Assembly: GCA_943787605.1 (NCBI GenBank) | Contig: CALSNB010000002.1 | Span: 237,017-301,016, forward strand | DNA from: GCA-2697345 sp002697345 | GTDB lineage: Bacteria > Pseudomonadota > Alphaproteobacteria > Rhodobacterales > Rhodobacteraceae | Length of the DNA stretch: 64,000 nt | Direction of reading: 5' to 3' | Part shown: one piece after another, positions 1 through 9,210 of the stretch | How positions within the stretch are numbered: position 1 is the stretch's first letter | How the letters are laid out: each line of letters opens with the position of its first letter | Made by a program: the position numbers and the translations under genes | Notes under the pieces: generated by a model | Database searches by the model: none | What the model saw: only the letters and a program-made list of their open reading frames with translations | Told to the model about the DNA's origin: nothing

Positions 1-2
1 TT

Positions 3-1118
3 AAAAAAATTATCCCAGAGATTGAGTTTTGTGGAGTTGGAGGCTCTTTGATGGAGAGCCAGGGACTCAAATCTATTTTCAAAATGAGTGAACTCAGTGT
101 TATGGGAATATTTGAGATTTTACCAAATTTATTTAAATTAATAAAACGTAAAAATCAAGTAATAGACGATATAATTAGGCTAAACCCTGATGCTCTAATA
201 ACAATTGACAGCCCTGATTTTTGTTTAAGAGTGGCAAAAAAAATAAAGCAAAAGACAAGTATTCAAACAATTCACTATGTGGCGCCAACAGTGTGGGCTT
301 GGCGAAAAGGGCGTGCCTTGAAAATGGCAAAGTATATTGATCATGTCTTAGCTTTATTTCCTTTTGAGAAATCTTTACTTTTGGAGAGTGGATTAAGCTG
401 TGATTTTGTTGGCCATCCTATAGTTAGTCAGCAAACTGCTAAACCAAAAGAAGTTAATGATTTTAGAAATAAGTTTAATCTAGGTAAAAGAAAAATCATA
501 CTAATTTTACCAGGAAGCCGTATCACTGAAGTAAAAAGGTTAATAAGAATATTTGAAAAAACACTTGATTTAGTGAATCATAAGTTTCCAGAGTTTGCAT
601 TAGTTATTCCAACAACAAAAACTGTTGAAAGTTTAGTAAAGGAATTCACAAAAACATGGTCTAACAAACCTATAATACTAACTAATAATAATTACTCTCA
701 TGAAGCTTATAATAGTTATAAAAGAGCAGCATTTAAGGAAGCAACTGTTGCTTTAGCAGCGTCAGGAACGGTTTCTTTGGAGCTTGCAGTTAACTCTGTG
801 CCAATGGTGATTGCCTATGATGTTAATTTTTTATCCAGAATAATATTAAAATTTTTATTAAAAATAAACACAGTAACTTTAGTTAATATTGTGGCTGAAA
901 CTGATGCTGTGCCTGAATTTCTTGGAGCAAATTGTCAGCCTGCAGTGATTGCAGGGGCTATAATAGAATTATTGAACAGTCACGAGCTTAGAGGCAAACA
1001 GATTGAAAGTCATGAAATTTGTATGGCAAGACTTCTACCAGAAGGTGACTTAACTCAGGGTGGTTTTGCCGCTGCCAAGGTTGTTCAGCATTTGAATTAT
1101 AACAGAAAAAAAGTATAA
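3..1118 (+). CDS. lpxB: Lipid-A-disaccharide synthase, 5' end outside window
   Basis: LpxB is the glycosyltransferase that joins UDP-diacylglucosamine to lipid X to make the lipid A disaccharide at the inner membrane. The reading frame is already open at base 3, and the residues before the first in-frame ATG (base 51) fit the family pattern GVGG...M..G..S...M.ELSVMG, so the gene enters from the left and lacks its N-terminus here. Further family marks are VAPTVWAWRKGRA, the GHPIV segment, LILPGSR and the C-terminal SGTVSLELA and PEFLG blocks. The end is intact. Family identity is firm; the true start is not visible. Confidence 0.95.
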   Translation, partial: KKIIPEIEFCGVGGSLMESQGLKSIFKMSELSVMGIFEILPNLFKLIKRKNQVIDDIIRLNPDALITIDSPDFCLRVAKKIKQKTSIQTIHYVAPTVWAWRKGRALKMAKYIDHVLALFPFEKSLLLESGLSCDFVGHPIVSQQTAKPKEVNDFRNKFNLGKRKIILILPGSRITEVKRLIRIFEKTLDLVNHKFPEFALVIPTTKTVESLVKEFTKTWSNKPIILTNNNYSHEAYNSYKRAAFKEATVALAASGTVSLELAVNSVPMVIAYDVNFLSRIILKFLLKINTVTLVNIVAETDAVPEFLGANCQPAVIAGAIIELLNSHELRGKQIESHEICMARLLPEGDLTQGGFAAAKVVQHLNYNRKKV

Positions 1119-1234
1119 ATATTTTTTTAGTATTATAAGAGCTAATAATGAAGGAACATTTTTTTATATGAATTATAGCTGAAATTGACCCTAAGAACCT
1201 TATAGCGGACAGCTATAAAATTGAAGGGATAACA

Positions 1235-1435
1235 TTGTCTGAATGTAGGTCTATTTTTTTGGATTGGGCGCTAAGTATCCCTTTAGAAAAAGACACTAAG
1301 TTATTAATAAGTAAACTTTTACATTATTATCAAAACGAATCCAAAGATCACCCTATGACACTTCTTTTGTCTTCGTCATTGGAGTCAAAAATAGAAAATA
1401 GACGCACAGGTAGACGGCGGTCTAGAATTCATTAA
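1235..1435 (+). CDS. Small conserved hypothetical protein, start uncertain
   Basis: A 66-residue basic-tailed protein of unknown function, starting here at a TTG codon. The core SECRSIFLDWALSIP and the DHPMT segment resemble a small protein I associate with Rhodobacterales, but no function is known to me. The frame stays open upstream to base 1172 and still reads like protein (EIDPKNLIADSYKIEGITL), so the real product is probably about 20 residues longer. A good ribosome site (AAGGAA at 1151) serves an ATG at 1168, but that ATG is one base out of frame. Either a one-base insertion near 1180 or an unusual start explains this. Confidence 0.6.
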   Translation: MSECRSIFLDWALSIPLEKDTKLLISKLLHYYQNESKDHPMTLLLSSSLESKIENRRTGRRRSRIH

Positions 1436-1450
1436 CCAATTTTCTGAGAG

Positions 1451-2371
1451 TCAATTTTGTCCAACATTGTCTATATTATATGGCGTCGTTTGATAAATTT
1501 CATTTATCCAGTTTCCATATAGTAAATGAGCGTGGCTACGCCACCTATTGCTTGGAACCTTATTGGGATTGTCACCTGGGAAGTAATTGACAGGCATAGA
1601 GACTATTTTTGAGCTCAGGATGTCTCTGTCATATTCCTCTTTTAGTGTAAGGCTGTCATACTCTAAGTGATTAAATATATATAAGGACCTTCGTTTCTTA
1701 TTTTCCACAAGGCAAGGTCCAACATCTTTACTCGCTAGCAACGTTTTAAATTCAGATTGTTGATCAAGTTCAAATTGTTTCATTTCGGTCCACCGGCTTA
1801 CTGGAATAATGCAATCATCTGAAAACCCTCTAAGATAGGGAGAAGATGGTAACAAATTTTGATGTCTAAAACAGCCAAAGAATTTTTTCTTTAGCATATG
1901 TTTATTTATTCGGTGGGAGTGATACATCATAGCCATTCCTCCCCAACACACACCTATTGTTGAAAAAACATTGGTTTGAGACCAATCAAATACCTCGCAA
2001 AGTTCATCCCAGTAACTTACTTCCTCATAATTTAAATGTTCGATAGGGGCTCCAGTTATTATCAAGCCATCAAATTTTTCATTTTTAATTTCTAAAAAGG
2101 ATTTATAAAACTCCTGCATATGAGTGGCCGCTGTATTTTTTGTTTTGTGTTCTGACATTCTAATTAAACTAAGTTCAATTTGCAGTGGAGTTGAGCCAAT
2201 TAAACGAGAAAATTGGTTTTCTGTTTGAATTTTCTTTGGCATCAAATTGAGCAATGCTATACGTAGAGGGCGAATATCTTGACGAGATGCTTGAACATCA
2301 CTTAGAACACTTACGCCTTCATTTTTTAAGATGTTAAACGCAGGAAGATTTTCTGGTAATTTGATAGGCAT
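1451..2371 (-). CDS. metA: Homoserine O-acyltransferase, MetA type, probably acetyl-CoA specific
   Basis: MetA acylates homoserine in methionine synthesis. The 306-residue protein has the complete MetA fold: nucleophile Cys142 in STIGVCWGGMAM, catalytic His235 and Glu237 in IFNHLEY, and the family length. Residue 111 is Glu (TGAPIEHLNYEEV). In this family Gly at 111 goes with succinyl-CoA use and Glu with acetyl-CoA use, so the product is more likely O-acetylhomoserine. This is inferred from the residue, not shown. The gene starts four bases after the stop of the upstream ATPase gene, so the two are probably co-transcribed. I saw no SAM riboswitch in front of the pair. Confidence 0.95.
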   Translation of the reverse strand: MPIKLPENLPAFNILKNEGVSVLSDVQASRQDIRPLRIALLNLMPKKIQTENQFSRLIGSTPLQIELSLIRMSEHKTKNTAATHMQEFYKSFLEIKNEKFDGLIITGAPIEHLNYEEVSYWDELCEVFDWSQTNVFSTIGVCWGGMAMMYHSHRINKHMLKKKFFGCFRHQNLLPSSPYLRGFSDDCIIPVSRWTEMKQFELDQQSEFKTLLASKDVGPCLVENKKRRSLYIFNHLEYDSLTLKEEYDRDILSSKIVSMPVNYFPGDNPNKVPSNRWRSHAHLLYGNWINEIYQTTPYNIDNVGQN

Positions 2372-2374
2372 TGA

Positions 2375-3250
2375 TTATTTGTTCACCCCCCATTTTTGTG
2401 TAAGACCTTTTGCAACTAAATCGTTAATTTGATCAACTGTTTTTATGTTAGTTAGATCTTTTGCATTAATAGTAACGCCCCAGTTCTCGGCCATTTTAGC
2501 ATAACGTGGTTGTCTGTAATCAAGTGCTCTAGAATAAAGCCACCTAACAAAAGAGTTTGGATTTATTTTTTGTTCTTTTAAAGAAACAGTTTTTTTATAT
2601 AGTTCCCAGGAGTCCAAAAGGAACTTGGGTTGATAGCACATAGGTTTGGGGTCTTTATCAAATCTATTAATTAGATCTTGTGTGTGCTCGTTTGTGCCTT
2701 TTATCCAAACTAATAGTAAGTGTTTTGATAGTTCTCCTAATATGTGGTCTTGTGGATCGAATGGATCGACAACTTCACAAATCGAACCACCACTATCACA
2801 TACAAAATTCTGGTACCCATATATTTTCAGACCTTTGTCAATAAACTTAACTGTGTCTAGAAGTGAACTTTTTTCAGCTTTTATGTGAAGTTCTTGTCGT
2901 CTTTGATACTCTAAAAAGGGCAGTCCTCCGTATTTTGTATCTCCGGGCTTTCCCAAATAAGTTGAGAGAGGTGATAGATTTTCAAATGTTATATTTGAAG
3001 CAATGTATATACTGTCAGAGCGTAATAAGTCTGCTAAAAATGGATCTTCCATAATACGTGATTTAACATTATCTACGATGTGTTCTCCCATATAGTGAGT
3101 GCCAATTCTATAATCAACAGAGTAGTGAAACCACTCACCTGTTTGTCTAAGAATATTTGACACATAAGTTTTTCCAAGTCCCGACATCCCAAAAAAGAGT
3201 ATTTTTTTGGACTTAGAATCTAGCCAGCTGGATGCACTTTCATAAATCAT
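2375..3250 (-). CDS. P-loop ATPase of unknown role, upstream of metA
   Basis: A 291-residue protein with a clear Walker A motif near its N-terminus (FFGMSGLGKTYVS) and a later acidic strand, so it should bind a nucleotide. I do not recognise a named function. It has no signal peptide or membrane segment, so it is likely cytosolic. The start is set at 3250 because AAAGGAAA lies 6-7 bases before that ATG and no such site precedes the longer open frame, which reaches 3343. It abuts metA (3-base gap), which suggests co-expression, but a role in methionine synthesis is only a guess from position. Confidence 0.85.
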   Translation of the reverse strand: MIYESASSWLDSKSKKILFFGMSGLGKTYVSNILRQTGEWFHYSVDYRIGTHYMGEHIVDNVKSRIMEDPFLADLLRSDSIYIASNITFENLSPLSTYLGKPGDTKYGGLPFLEYQRRQELHIKAEKSSLLDTVKFIDKGLKIYGYQNFVCDSGGSICEVVDPFDPQDHILGELSKHLLLVWIKGTNEHTQDLINRFDKDPKPMCYQPKFLLDSWELYKKTVSLKEQKINPNSFVRWLYSRALDYRQPRYAKMAENWGVTINAKDLTNIKTVDQINDLVAKGLTQKWGVNK

Positions 3251-3384
3251 AGTATTTCCTTTTGTCAGGTAATTATCCTTGATATTGAAAAAATCATAGG
3301 TAAATTTTAGTATTAATGTTACTTTGCGACTGTTTTGTAACAAGGTAATACAAAAATTTTAATGGTATGAAAAAGTAAATAATA

Positions 3385-4260
3385 TTATGTTTGCGTATTA
3401 CGAGAAGACATTATGTTTAAAAAATTTGCTCCAAGGATAATAATTGCCCCAATAAATACAAAGATTTGGATTGGTTCATCGAAAAATAATACACCAACCG
3501 CAGTCGCTATTGGAAGTCTTACAAAGTCCATTGGATAAACTACCATAGCATCAGCCAGTTGTAGGGCACGTGTTATGCAGAAATGTGCTGTCAAACCTGC
3601 AAAACCGATCACCACAACCCATGGTAGAGTACTCTTGGAGGGTACAGTTATTTGAAAATCATATCCTGCACATATGACACCAAAAATTGTTTGCATCATA
3701 GTCAGCCAAAATAAGATGCAAGTTATTGATTGCTTTCTGGTTAGTAGTTTTGTCGCTATCCCTGTTCCTGTGAAACATATTGCACATAATGCTGCTGCTA
3801 AAATCCCTGGTGTTAGTCCAATTTCATCGGGCCTTGCTACGATCAATATCCCAATAAAACCGATGGAGGCAGCCATAAAGCGTTTTAACGTGAGTTTTTC
3901 AGACAAAAAAAATGGGGCAAATAGTGCAACCCAAACAGGTACCGAAAATTCAAAAGCAAACAGCTGAGCTAAAGTAATAGCGTTTAGAGCAAAGAACCAA
4001 AGGTTCTGTCCAACGAAGTGAGTTATATTTCTTGTCAGGTGCAAACGTAATTGCTGTATATTTATTTCATTTATCGTTCCAGAGGCTTTAGCAATAACTA
4101 ATACCACAAAAACACCCATTATGGATCTATATGCCATTACCTCGAAGGTATCCAACTCATGTAACACTTGACGGCCTGCAACTGCCATTAAGGTAAATGA
4201 CAGGACAGATCCCATCATCCAGATTCCTGCCTTTATTGGGTTATTAGCAAATGTTTGCAT
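3385..4260 (-). CDS. EamA/DMT-family permease
   Basis: A 291-residue, highly hydrophobic protein with about ten membrane helices arranged as two EamA (drug/metabolite transporter) halves. Recognisable pieces are the GSVLSFTLMAVAGR first helix, the central FIGILIVARPDE and the C-terminal FFDEPIQIFVFIGAIIILGANF. Members export amino acids, nucleosides or other small molecules across the inner membrane; the substrate cannot be read from sequence. The start codon lies six bases after the glcB stop with no clear ribosome site of its own, so translation is probably coupled to glcB. Confidence 0.9.
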   Translation of the reverse strand: MQTFANNPIKAGIWMMGSVLSFTLMAVAGRQVLHELDTFEVMAYRSIMGVFVVLVIAKASGTINEINIQQLRLHLTRNITHFVGQNLWFFALNAITLAQLFAFEFSVPVWVALFAPFFLSEKLTLKRFMAASIGFIGILIVARPDEIGLTPGILAAALCAICFTGTGIATKLLTRKQSITCILFWLTMMQTIFGVICAGYDFQITVPSKSTLPWVVVIGFAGLTAHFCITRALQLADAMVVYPMDFVRLPIATAVGVLFFDEPIQIFVFIGAIIILGANFLNIMSSRNTQT

Positions 4261-4266
4261 CTATGC

Positions 4267-6435
4267 CTATGGTTTTGGACTACTTTTAAAATTTATCCTT
4301 TTGGCGTGTAAAACTGGCTCTGTATAACCGGATGGTTGAACCTTTCCTGAGAAGACAAGATCACAAGCAGCTTTAAAGGCAACCGTTTTGTATGATGGAG
4401 CCATATCAATGTAAAGAGGATCCAAAGAGTTTTGTTTGTCAACTACAGCAGCCATTTTTTCCATAGTTAATTGGACTTGCTTGTTGTTAATAATATTGTG
4501 GTGGAGCCAGTTAGTGAGGGCTTGAGCTGATATCCTGCAAGTCGCACGATCCTCCATGAGGCCTACATTATTTATGTCTAGCACTTTTGAGCACCCAATC
4601 CCTTGATCAATCCATCGAACAACATACCCAAGGATCCCCTGACAATTATTTTCAATTTCACGTTGAATTTCTTCTTCTGACCAATTTTTACCATCGGCGA
4701 TGGGTATCGTTAGCAAATCAGTTAAGCTTGCGCGGCTACCTTTTTTAATTAAGTCCATTTGAACATTGCTTACAGCCGTCTTGTGGTAGTGAGTGGCATG
4801 TAATGTAGCTGCTGTTGGACTAGGGACCCAAGCGCAGTTAGCGCCAGCTTCTGGGTGCGATTTCTTTTGGTCTAACATGGCTCCCATTAAATCTGGCATT
4901 GCCCACATACCTTTTCCTATCTGAGCGCGCCCCATTAGGCCACATGCAAGACCTATATCAACATTCCTGTCTTCATAAGATTTTATCCAAGAAGAGTTTT
5001 TCATATCCCCTTTTTTAAGCATGGGTCCAGCCTCCATAGAGGTATGAATTTCATCTCCTGTTCTATCTAAAAAACCGGTATTAATAAAAGCGACTCGTGA
5101 ATGGGCTGCTCTAATGCACTCCATTAGATTCACGCTGGTTCTCCGTTCTTCATCCATTATACCAATTTTAACTGTATTTTTGGGTATCCCAAGTATCTGC
5201 TCAACAAGTGAGAAGGTTTCATCTGTAAATGACACTTCATCTGGCCCATGTAGCTTTGGTTTAACAATATAGATTGATTTACACAGTGAATTCCTAATTC
5301 CATCCGTTTTTAATAAGTCATGCATTCCAATTAAAGTAGTACAGATTGCATCCATCAACCCTTCTGGAATTTCATTACCATTACAGTCAAGAATTGCTGG
5401 GGTGTTCATTAAATGACCAACGTTTCTATTGAGCATTAAAGATCGAGCTTTGAGTCTAATAGTAGATCCACTTGGGTTAGTAATTTCAAGGTCTGGATTA
5501 AGTTTCCTAGTAATTTTTCTTCCAGACTTAATGAATTGTTCTTCAAGATCACCTTTCATCAGACCTAACCAATTGCGATAGGCTAGAACTTTATCTTCTG
5601 CGTCAACCGTTGAAACACTGTCTTCACAATCCATAATTGTTGAAATCGCTGATTCCAAAATTATGTCTGATATATTTGCTAAATCAATTTTACCAATTGA
5701 ATGATCGGGGTCTATTAAAAGTCTTAAATGTAATTCGTTTTTTGAAAAAATTACCTCAGAAAGTTTTTGATGTGGGTTCTTAATATAACCAATAAACTGG
5801 TTTTTTGAACTTAACGATACTTGTCGCTCCTCACTCATAAGTATTAGGTTGTTGTTCAAAACTGTAATAGAAGTAATATTAGCCCAGCTAGCATTTTCTA
5901 GAGGTACTGTGGCGTCGAGATGAGCTTTAGCAAATTTAATTACTCTTTCTCCGCGCTTTATATCAAAGGATCCCTTTTCTGGTAGATCCCCCAATGCATC
6001 TGTACCGTAAAGGGCATCGTAAAAGCTTCCCCAGCGTGCGTTTGCCGCATTAAGGGAGTAGCGGGCATTCGTTACTGGAACTACTAATTGAGGTCCCGAG
6101 ATACTGGAAATTTCAAGATCTACATTTTCAGTATCTATTTTAAAAGGATCTCCTTTTGGAACTATGTAACCAATATCTAAAAGGTACTCTTTATAGGCAT
6201 TAAAGGAAAAAGGTTGACTTCGCGTTTTCAAATGCCATTCATCAATTTTCTTTTGAAGATCGTGTCTTGTTTGTAATAGCTCAGAATTTTTTGGTCCAAG
6301 AGAATTAACTAACCCTGCAAAACCTTTCCAAAAAGTGGTTGAATCAACTCCCGTACCGACAATTGCCTCCGTATCTATAAATTGAGCCAAAAGAGTGTCA
6401 ACTTGTAGTCCAGATTTGTTTACGCGAGTTTTCAT
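4267..6435 (-). CDS. glcB: Malate synthase G
   Basis: Condenses glyoxylate with acetyl-CoA to malate in the cytosol. The 722-residue length and domain order fit isoform G. Signature segments are IMDCEDSVSTVDAEDK and the following NWLGLMKGDLEE, the substrate loop around GPDEVSFTDE, IGIMDEERRTSVNL, and the C-terminal block VGLMEDRATCRISAQ that carries the catalytic Asp. The start is supported by AAAGGA eight bases before the ATG. Malate synthase without isocitrate lyase in this window suggests that glyoxylate comes from glycolate, purine or glycine-type breakdown, which suits the amidase and carbamoylase genes nearby. No glycine riboswitch is visible in the 260-base AT-rich leader. Confidence 0.97.
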   Translation of the reverse strand: MKTRVNKSGLQVDTLLAQFIDTEAIVGTGVDSTTFWKGFAGLVNSLGPKNSELLQTRHDLQKKIDEWHLKTRSQPFSFNAYKEYLLDIGYIVPKGDPFKIDTENVDLEISSISGPQLVVPVTNARYSLNAANARWGSFYDALYGTDALGDLPEKGSFDIKRGERVIKFAKAHLDATVPLENASWANITSITVLNNNLILMSEERQVSLSSKNQFIGYIKNPHQKLSEVIFSKNELHLRLLIDPDHSIGKIDLANISDIILESAISTIMDCEDSVSTVDAEDKVLAYRNWLGLMKGDLEEQFIKSGRKITRKLNPDLEITNPSGSTIRLKARSLMLNRNVGHLMNTPAILDCNGNEIPEGLMDAICTTLIGMHDLLKTDGIRNSLCKSIYIVKPKLHGPDEVSFTDETFSLVEQILGIPKNTVKIGIMDEERRTSVNLMECIRAAHSRVAFINTGFLDRTGDEIHTSMEAGPMLKKGDMKNSSWIKSYEDRNVDIGLACGLMGRAQIGKGMWAMPDLMGAMLDQKKSHPEAGANCAWVPSPTAATLHATHYHKTAVSNVQMDLIKKGSRASLTDLLTIPIADGKNWSEEEIQREIENNCQGILGYVVRWIDQGIGCSKVLDINNVGLMEDRATCRISAQALTNWLHHNIINNKQVQLTMEKMAAVVDKQNSLDPLYIDMAPSYKTVAFKAACDLVFSGKVQPSGYTEPVLHAKRINFKSSPKP

Positions 6436-6627
6436 AGCTCTATTCCTTTGTAATTAAATTTTAAAAATAAGTAATATATGGAAGATTTTATAAACATTTT
6501 TAAAATTTAATTACTTTTATTAATTGATAATGTCCATACTTAAGGTAATAAAAGTACTATAAAATAATCAATTAAGTTATTTTATTTCTTTATTGTTGAA
6601 TTAATTAGATAGTTTTAGGTGTGGATG

Positions 6628-6678
6628 TATTTTGTATTATTTCAATAAAAGCGTTTTAGTCCGCTAAAATACAAAATA
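6628..6678 (-). terminator. Possible nested hairpin terminator after the NYN gene
   Basis: Downstream of the NYN gene stop there is a short stem TTTTAG-TCCG-CTAAAA (6654-6669) inside a 9-base outer pair (6628-6636 with 6670-6678), followed on the minus strand by a T-rich run. It could end transcription of the NYN gene before the glcB promoter region. The stem is AT-only, so it is weak. Confidence 0.3.
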
Positions 6679-6697
6679 AAAGGGGTTTATTTAGAGC

Positions 6698-7174
6698 TCA
6701 ACGAAGTAAAAGGTCACCAGTAATAGGATTGAATAATTTTGCTTCTTTAATTAATGAGTTCGCTGTCAAAGACTCCACTCCATAAACTTCAGTATCAGTA
6801 TTATATTTTGACTTTATTTTCTTTAATAATAAATCAAAATCACCATCTCCTGATGCTAGTACTACGATATCACTTTTTTCAGCATACTCTAAGATATCTA
6901 TTGCTATTCCGACATCCCAATCACCTTTACTAGACCCATCCTGTCTGCTGATAAAGGGTTTTAGTTTCACCTCAAATCCGATGGCACGAAGTATATTTTG
7001 AAATTCAATTTGTTTTTTGTCACCACGGTCAGTTGCATAAGCAAAGGCTCCGACTAGTTCTCTTCTCTCAGTTACACGGTCCCAAAAATTGTTGTAATTA
7101 AAGTTACATCCAAATTGCTGTCGAGTCGTATAGTATATGTTTTGTACATCTACGAATATAGATACATGTTTCAT
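6698..7174 (-). CDS. NYN-domain (LabA/DUF88) putative ribonuclease
   Basis: A 158-residue single-domain protein of the PIN-like NYN family. It has the acidic metal-binding residues in the expected places: FVDVQN near residue 8-13, KGDWDVGIAIDI in the middle and ASGDGDFDLLL in the last third. NYN proteins are cytosolic, and those studied act on RNA; the target is unknown here. The neighbours (glcB and a GNAT enzyme, same strand) give no clue. The length matches compact LabA-like proteins without an OST-HTH extension. Confidence 0.85.
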   Translation of the reverse strand: MKHVSIFVDVQNIYYTTRQQFGCNFNYNNFWDRVTERRELVGAFAYATDRGDKKQIEFQNILRAIGFEVKLKPFISRQDGSSKGDWDVGIAIDILEYAEKSDIVVLASGDGDFDLLLKKIKSKYNTDTEVYGVESLTANSLIKEAKLFNPITGDLLLR

Positions 7175-7203
7175 AAAGTTCTCACAATTGTTGTATTATG
7201 ATG

Positions 7204-7656
7204 TTAATTTTGAATTATCATTTCATACGTGTTCCAGTCTGTTTTTTGTGAAATTTTATCATAAAGATTCCTAGCTCGATAGTTGTTATCTTGTGTAATC
7301 CATCTAATAATTGCCCAATTTTTTTCTTTTGCCTCTTTTTTAAGTTCGTCTATCAATAGCGAGACCACTTTTCCACCTCGTCTTTCTGGCATTACGAAAA
7401 GGTCGTCTAAAAAACCAATATTAGCACCTCTTAGTGGACTTGGCATTTCTCTAAAGTGAGCTAATCCAACTAAAAGGTTCTCCTCCAATACAACAATCCC
7501 AGTACATGGATGGTTCGTATCTATTAACCACTCCCAGGTTGTTTTTGTACCAGTGTTGGAAAGTGAAGTATTATAAAATTCTGCATAATGTTTATAAAGG
7601 TTAAGCCATCCTTCATAGTGAGAGCTAGTAAGCTTCACGACACTTAATCCCGACAT
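7204..7656 (-). CDS. GNAT-family N-acetyltransferase
   Basis: A 150-residue single GNAT domain. The acetyl-CoA loop is seen as MPERRGGKVVSLLIDEL (the usual R/Q-x-x-G-x-G/A pattern), preceded by the strand IGFLDDLFV and followed by RARNLYDKIS. Acceptor substrate unknown; related proteins acetylate small amines or amino acids. The start is supported by AGAGGA upstream of the ATG. It sits just downstream of an amidase gene on the same strand. Confidence 0.85.
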   Translation of the reverse strand: MSGLSVVKLTSSHYEGWLNLYKHYAEFYNTSLSNTGTKTTWEWLIDTNHPCTGIVVLEENLLVGLAHFREMPSPLRGANIGFLDDLFVMPERRGGKVVSLLIDELKKEAKEKNWAIIRWITQDNNYRARNLYDKISQKTDWNTYEMIIQN

Positions 7657-7715
7657 TTCTTTATCCTCTCAATAACAGTAAGCAGTCTAAACTTTAAATA
7701 TTCTTTTTGATATTT

Positions 7716-9083
7716 TTAATTTATTTTAAAAAGATCTGTTAACCAATTTGCGATCGAAAAAAGCTTAGCATCATTTTGTGAGTACCCGATTATTTGGACA
7801 CCTAAAGGCATTCCATTAACTTCTAAAAGTGGTAAATTTATTGCTGGGACTCCAAGAACAGAGGAATTAACAGCAAAATATGGATCACCTGTGCTGATCA
7901 AGCCCTCAGGAGCACAATCTGGAGCCGAAAGCGTTATAAAAGCATCAATTTCTCCATAAAACTCATGATGTGATTTACGCATAGTATCGCGTGCTTTTAA
8001 TTGTTGCTCATAGACTTCTCTATTAATTTTCTCCCAATCCCGAAGTCTTGAGGTTATATCATCACTGATTAAGTCGTTCCCTAACGCCTCATAATCTTTA
8101 AGTGGCCACAAAAACTCATACCCACATATGTCCATAGTGGTATCAAAAGCCCCAATCATTAAATTTTCATAATCTTCTAATTTAGAGTTCATATCACGAT
8201 TTAGTATTTCGACATTTGCATTAGCTATGGTGGTGATGATTTGATTGAATTTAGCTTTTACTTCAGCTGAGCATTTCGCCCATCCTGCTGTATCTAATCT
8301 GCCTAAACACAATGGCTTTTCACTTTTAGGAATGGTGATTGGCCCTTTTAAGCCTGCGTAACCGAGATCCCCACCAGCAAATTCTGCAGCAACCCTTGCT
8401 CCGATCCAAGCATCAGTTAATGATCCTGCCTGGGTTCCTAAAACGCTTTGGCTTAAGTTAGAATAAGCACCCTCACGGTTAATGGCACCAAAAGAGGGTT
8501 TAAATCCAAAGTTAGCATTATAGCTAGAGGGACGAATTAATGACCCTACAACCTGGGTACCTATGGAAATAGGTAAGAAACCAGCCCCCACAGCAGCTCC
8601 GGAGCCGCTAGACGATCCACCAGGTGTCCGTTCCAAATCATACGGATTTCGAGTAGGACCTGCCTTATAAAAAGCAAACTCGGTGGTCACTGTTTTTCCT
8701 AAAATTATAGCACCAGCCTTTCTAAGAGCGCTTACCAAAGCAGCATCACGCCCGGTTTGGTTATCTTTAAATATTGGACTACCGCACTCAGTTGCCATGT
8801 CTTTGGTTTCAAATACGTCTTTAATTCCAAACGGCATACCGTCGATAGATGATAATGTATTGTTCTCTGCGTACCGTTTGGTTGAATCTTTTGCTGCTAT
8901 ACGCGCACCCTCGATATTCATTGTAACAAAAGCTCTTATTTTTGGTTCATTTTCCAAGATATTTTTGAGACATCTTTCTAAATATGCACTTGGAGTGTCT
9001 TCACCAGTAATGAATTTAGGAACGTGATCATGAAAAGTCAGTAACTTGTTGTTTAGTGGGTCATAAGGTTGTTGCATTGACAT
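7716..9083 (-). CDS. Amidase, amidase-signature family
   Basis: A 455-residue hydrolase of the amidase-signature superfamily, cutting C-N amide bonds of an unknown substrate. The Lys-Ser-Ser machinery is present: Lys88 in GMPFGIKDVF, the cis-Ser of GGSSSGSGAAV (about 156-164) and the nucleophile Ser181 in QVVGSLIRPSS. The last motif departs from the common TGGSIRIPA form, which may shift specificity. The ribosome site AAGGAA precedes the ATG. A second, unrelated-length amidase lies at 17.4-18.8 kb, so the region handles more than one amide. Confidence 0.93.
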   Translation of the reverse strand: MSMQQPYDPLNNKLLTFHDHVPKFITGEDTPSAYLERCLKNILENEPKIRAFVTMNIEGARIAAKDSTKRYAENNTLSSIDGMPFGIKDVFETKDMATECGSPIFKDNQTGRDAALVSALRKAGAIILGKTVTTEFAFYKAGPTRNPYDLERTPGGSSSGSGAAVGAGFLPISIGTQVVGSLIRPSSYNANFGFKPSFGAINREGAYSNLSQSVLGTQAGSLTDAWIGARVAAEFAGGDLGYAGLKGPITIPKSEKPLCLGRLDTAGWAKCSAEVKAKFNQIITTIANANVEILNRDMNSKLEDYENLMIGAFDTTMDICGYEFLWPLKDYEALGNDLISDDITSRLRDWEKINREVYEQQLKARDTMRKSHHEFYGEIDAFITLSAPDCAPEGLISTGDPYFAVNSSVLGVPAINLPLLEVNGMPLGVQIIGYSQNDAKLFSIANWLTDLFKIN

Positions 9084-9210
9084 TTTTCTGTTCCTTTTAA
9101 TTTGTAATATAGTGAAGATTTAGATTAGTTATTAATAGATCTTAAATTTTAATCATTCTACTAAAAAATATATATTTTCTAATTACAATTTTTGAGACAA
9201 GCACTCTTTA

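Noticed and set aside
3251..3384. SAM riboswitch before the ATPase-metA pair
   Set aside because: I could not find the conserved SAM-II or SAM-V core in either strand of the leader; a covariance search would decide.
6436..6697. Glycine riboswitch in front of glcB, as reported for SAR11
   Set aside because: The leader is AT-rich and shows none of the conserved glycine riboswitch blocks.
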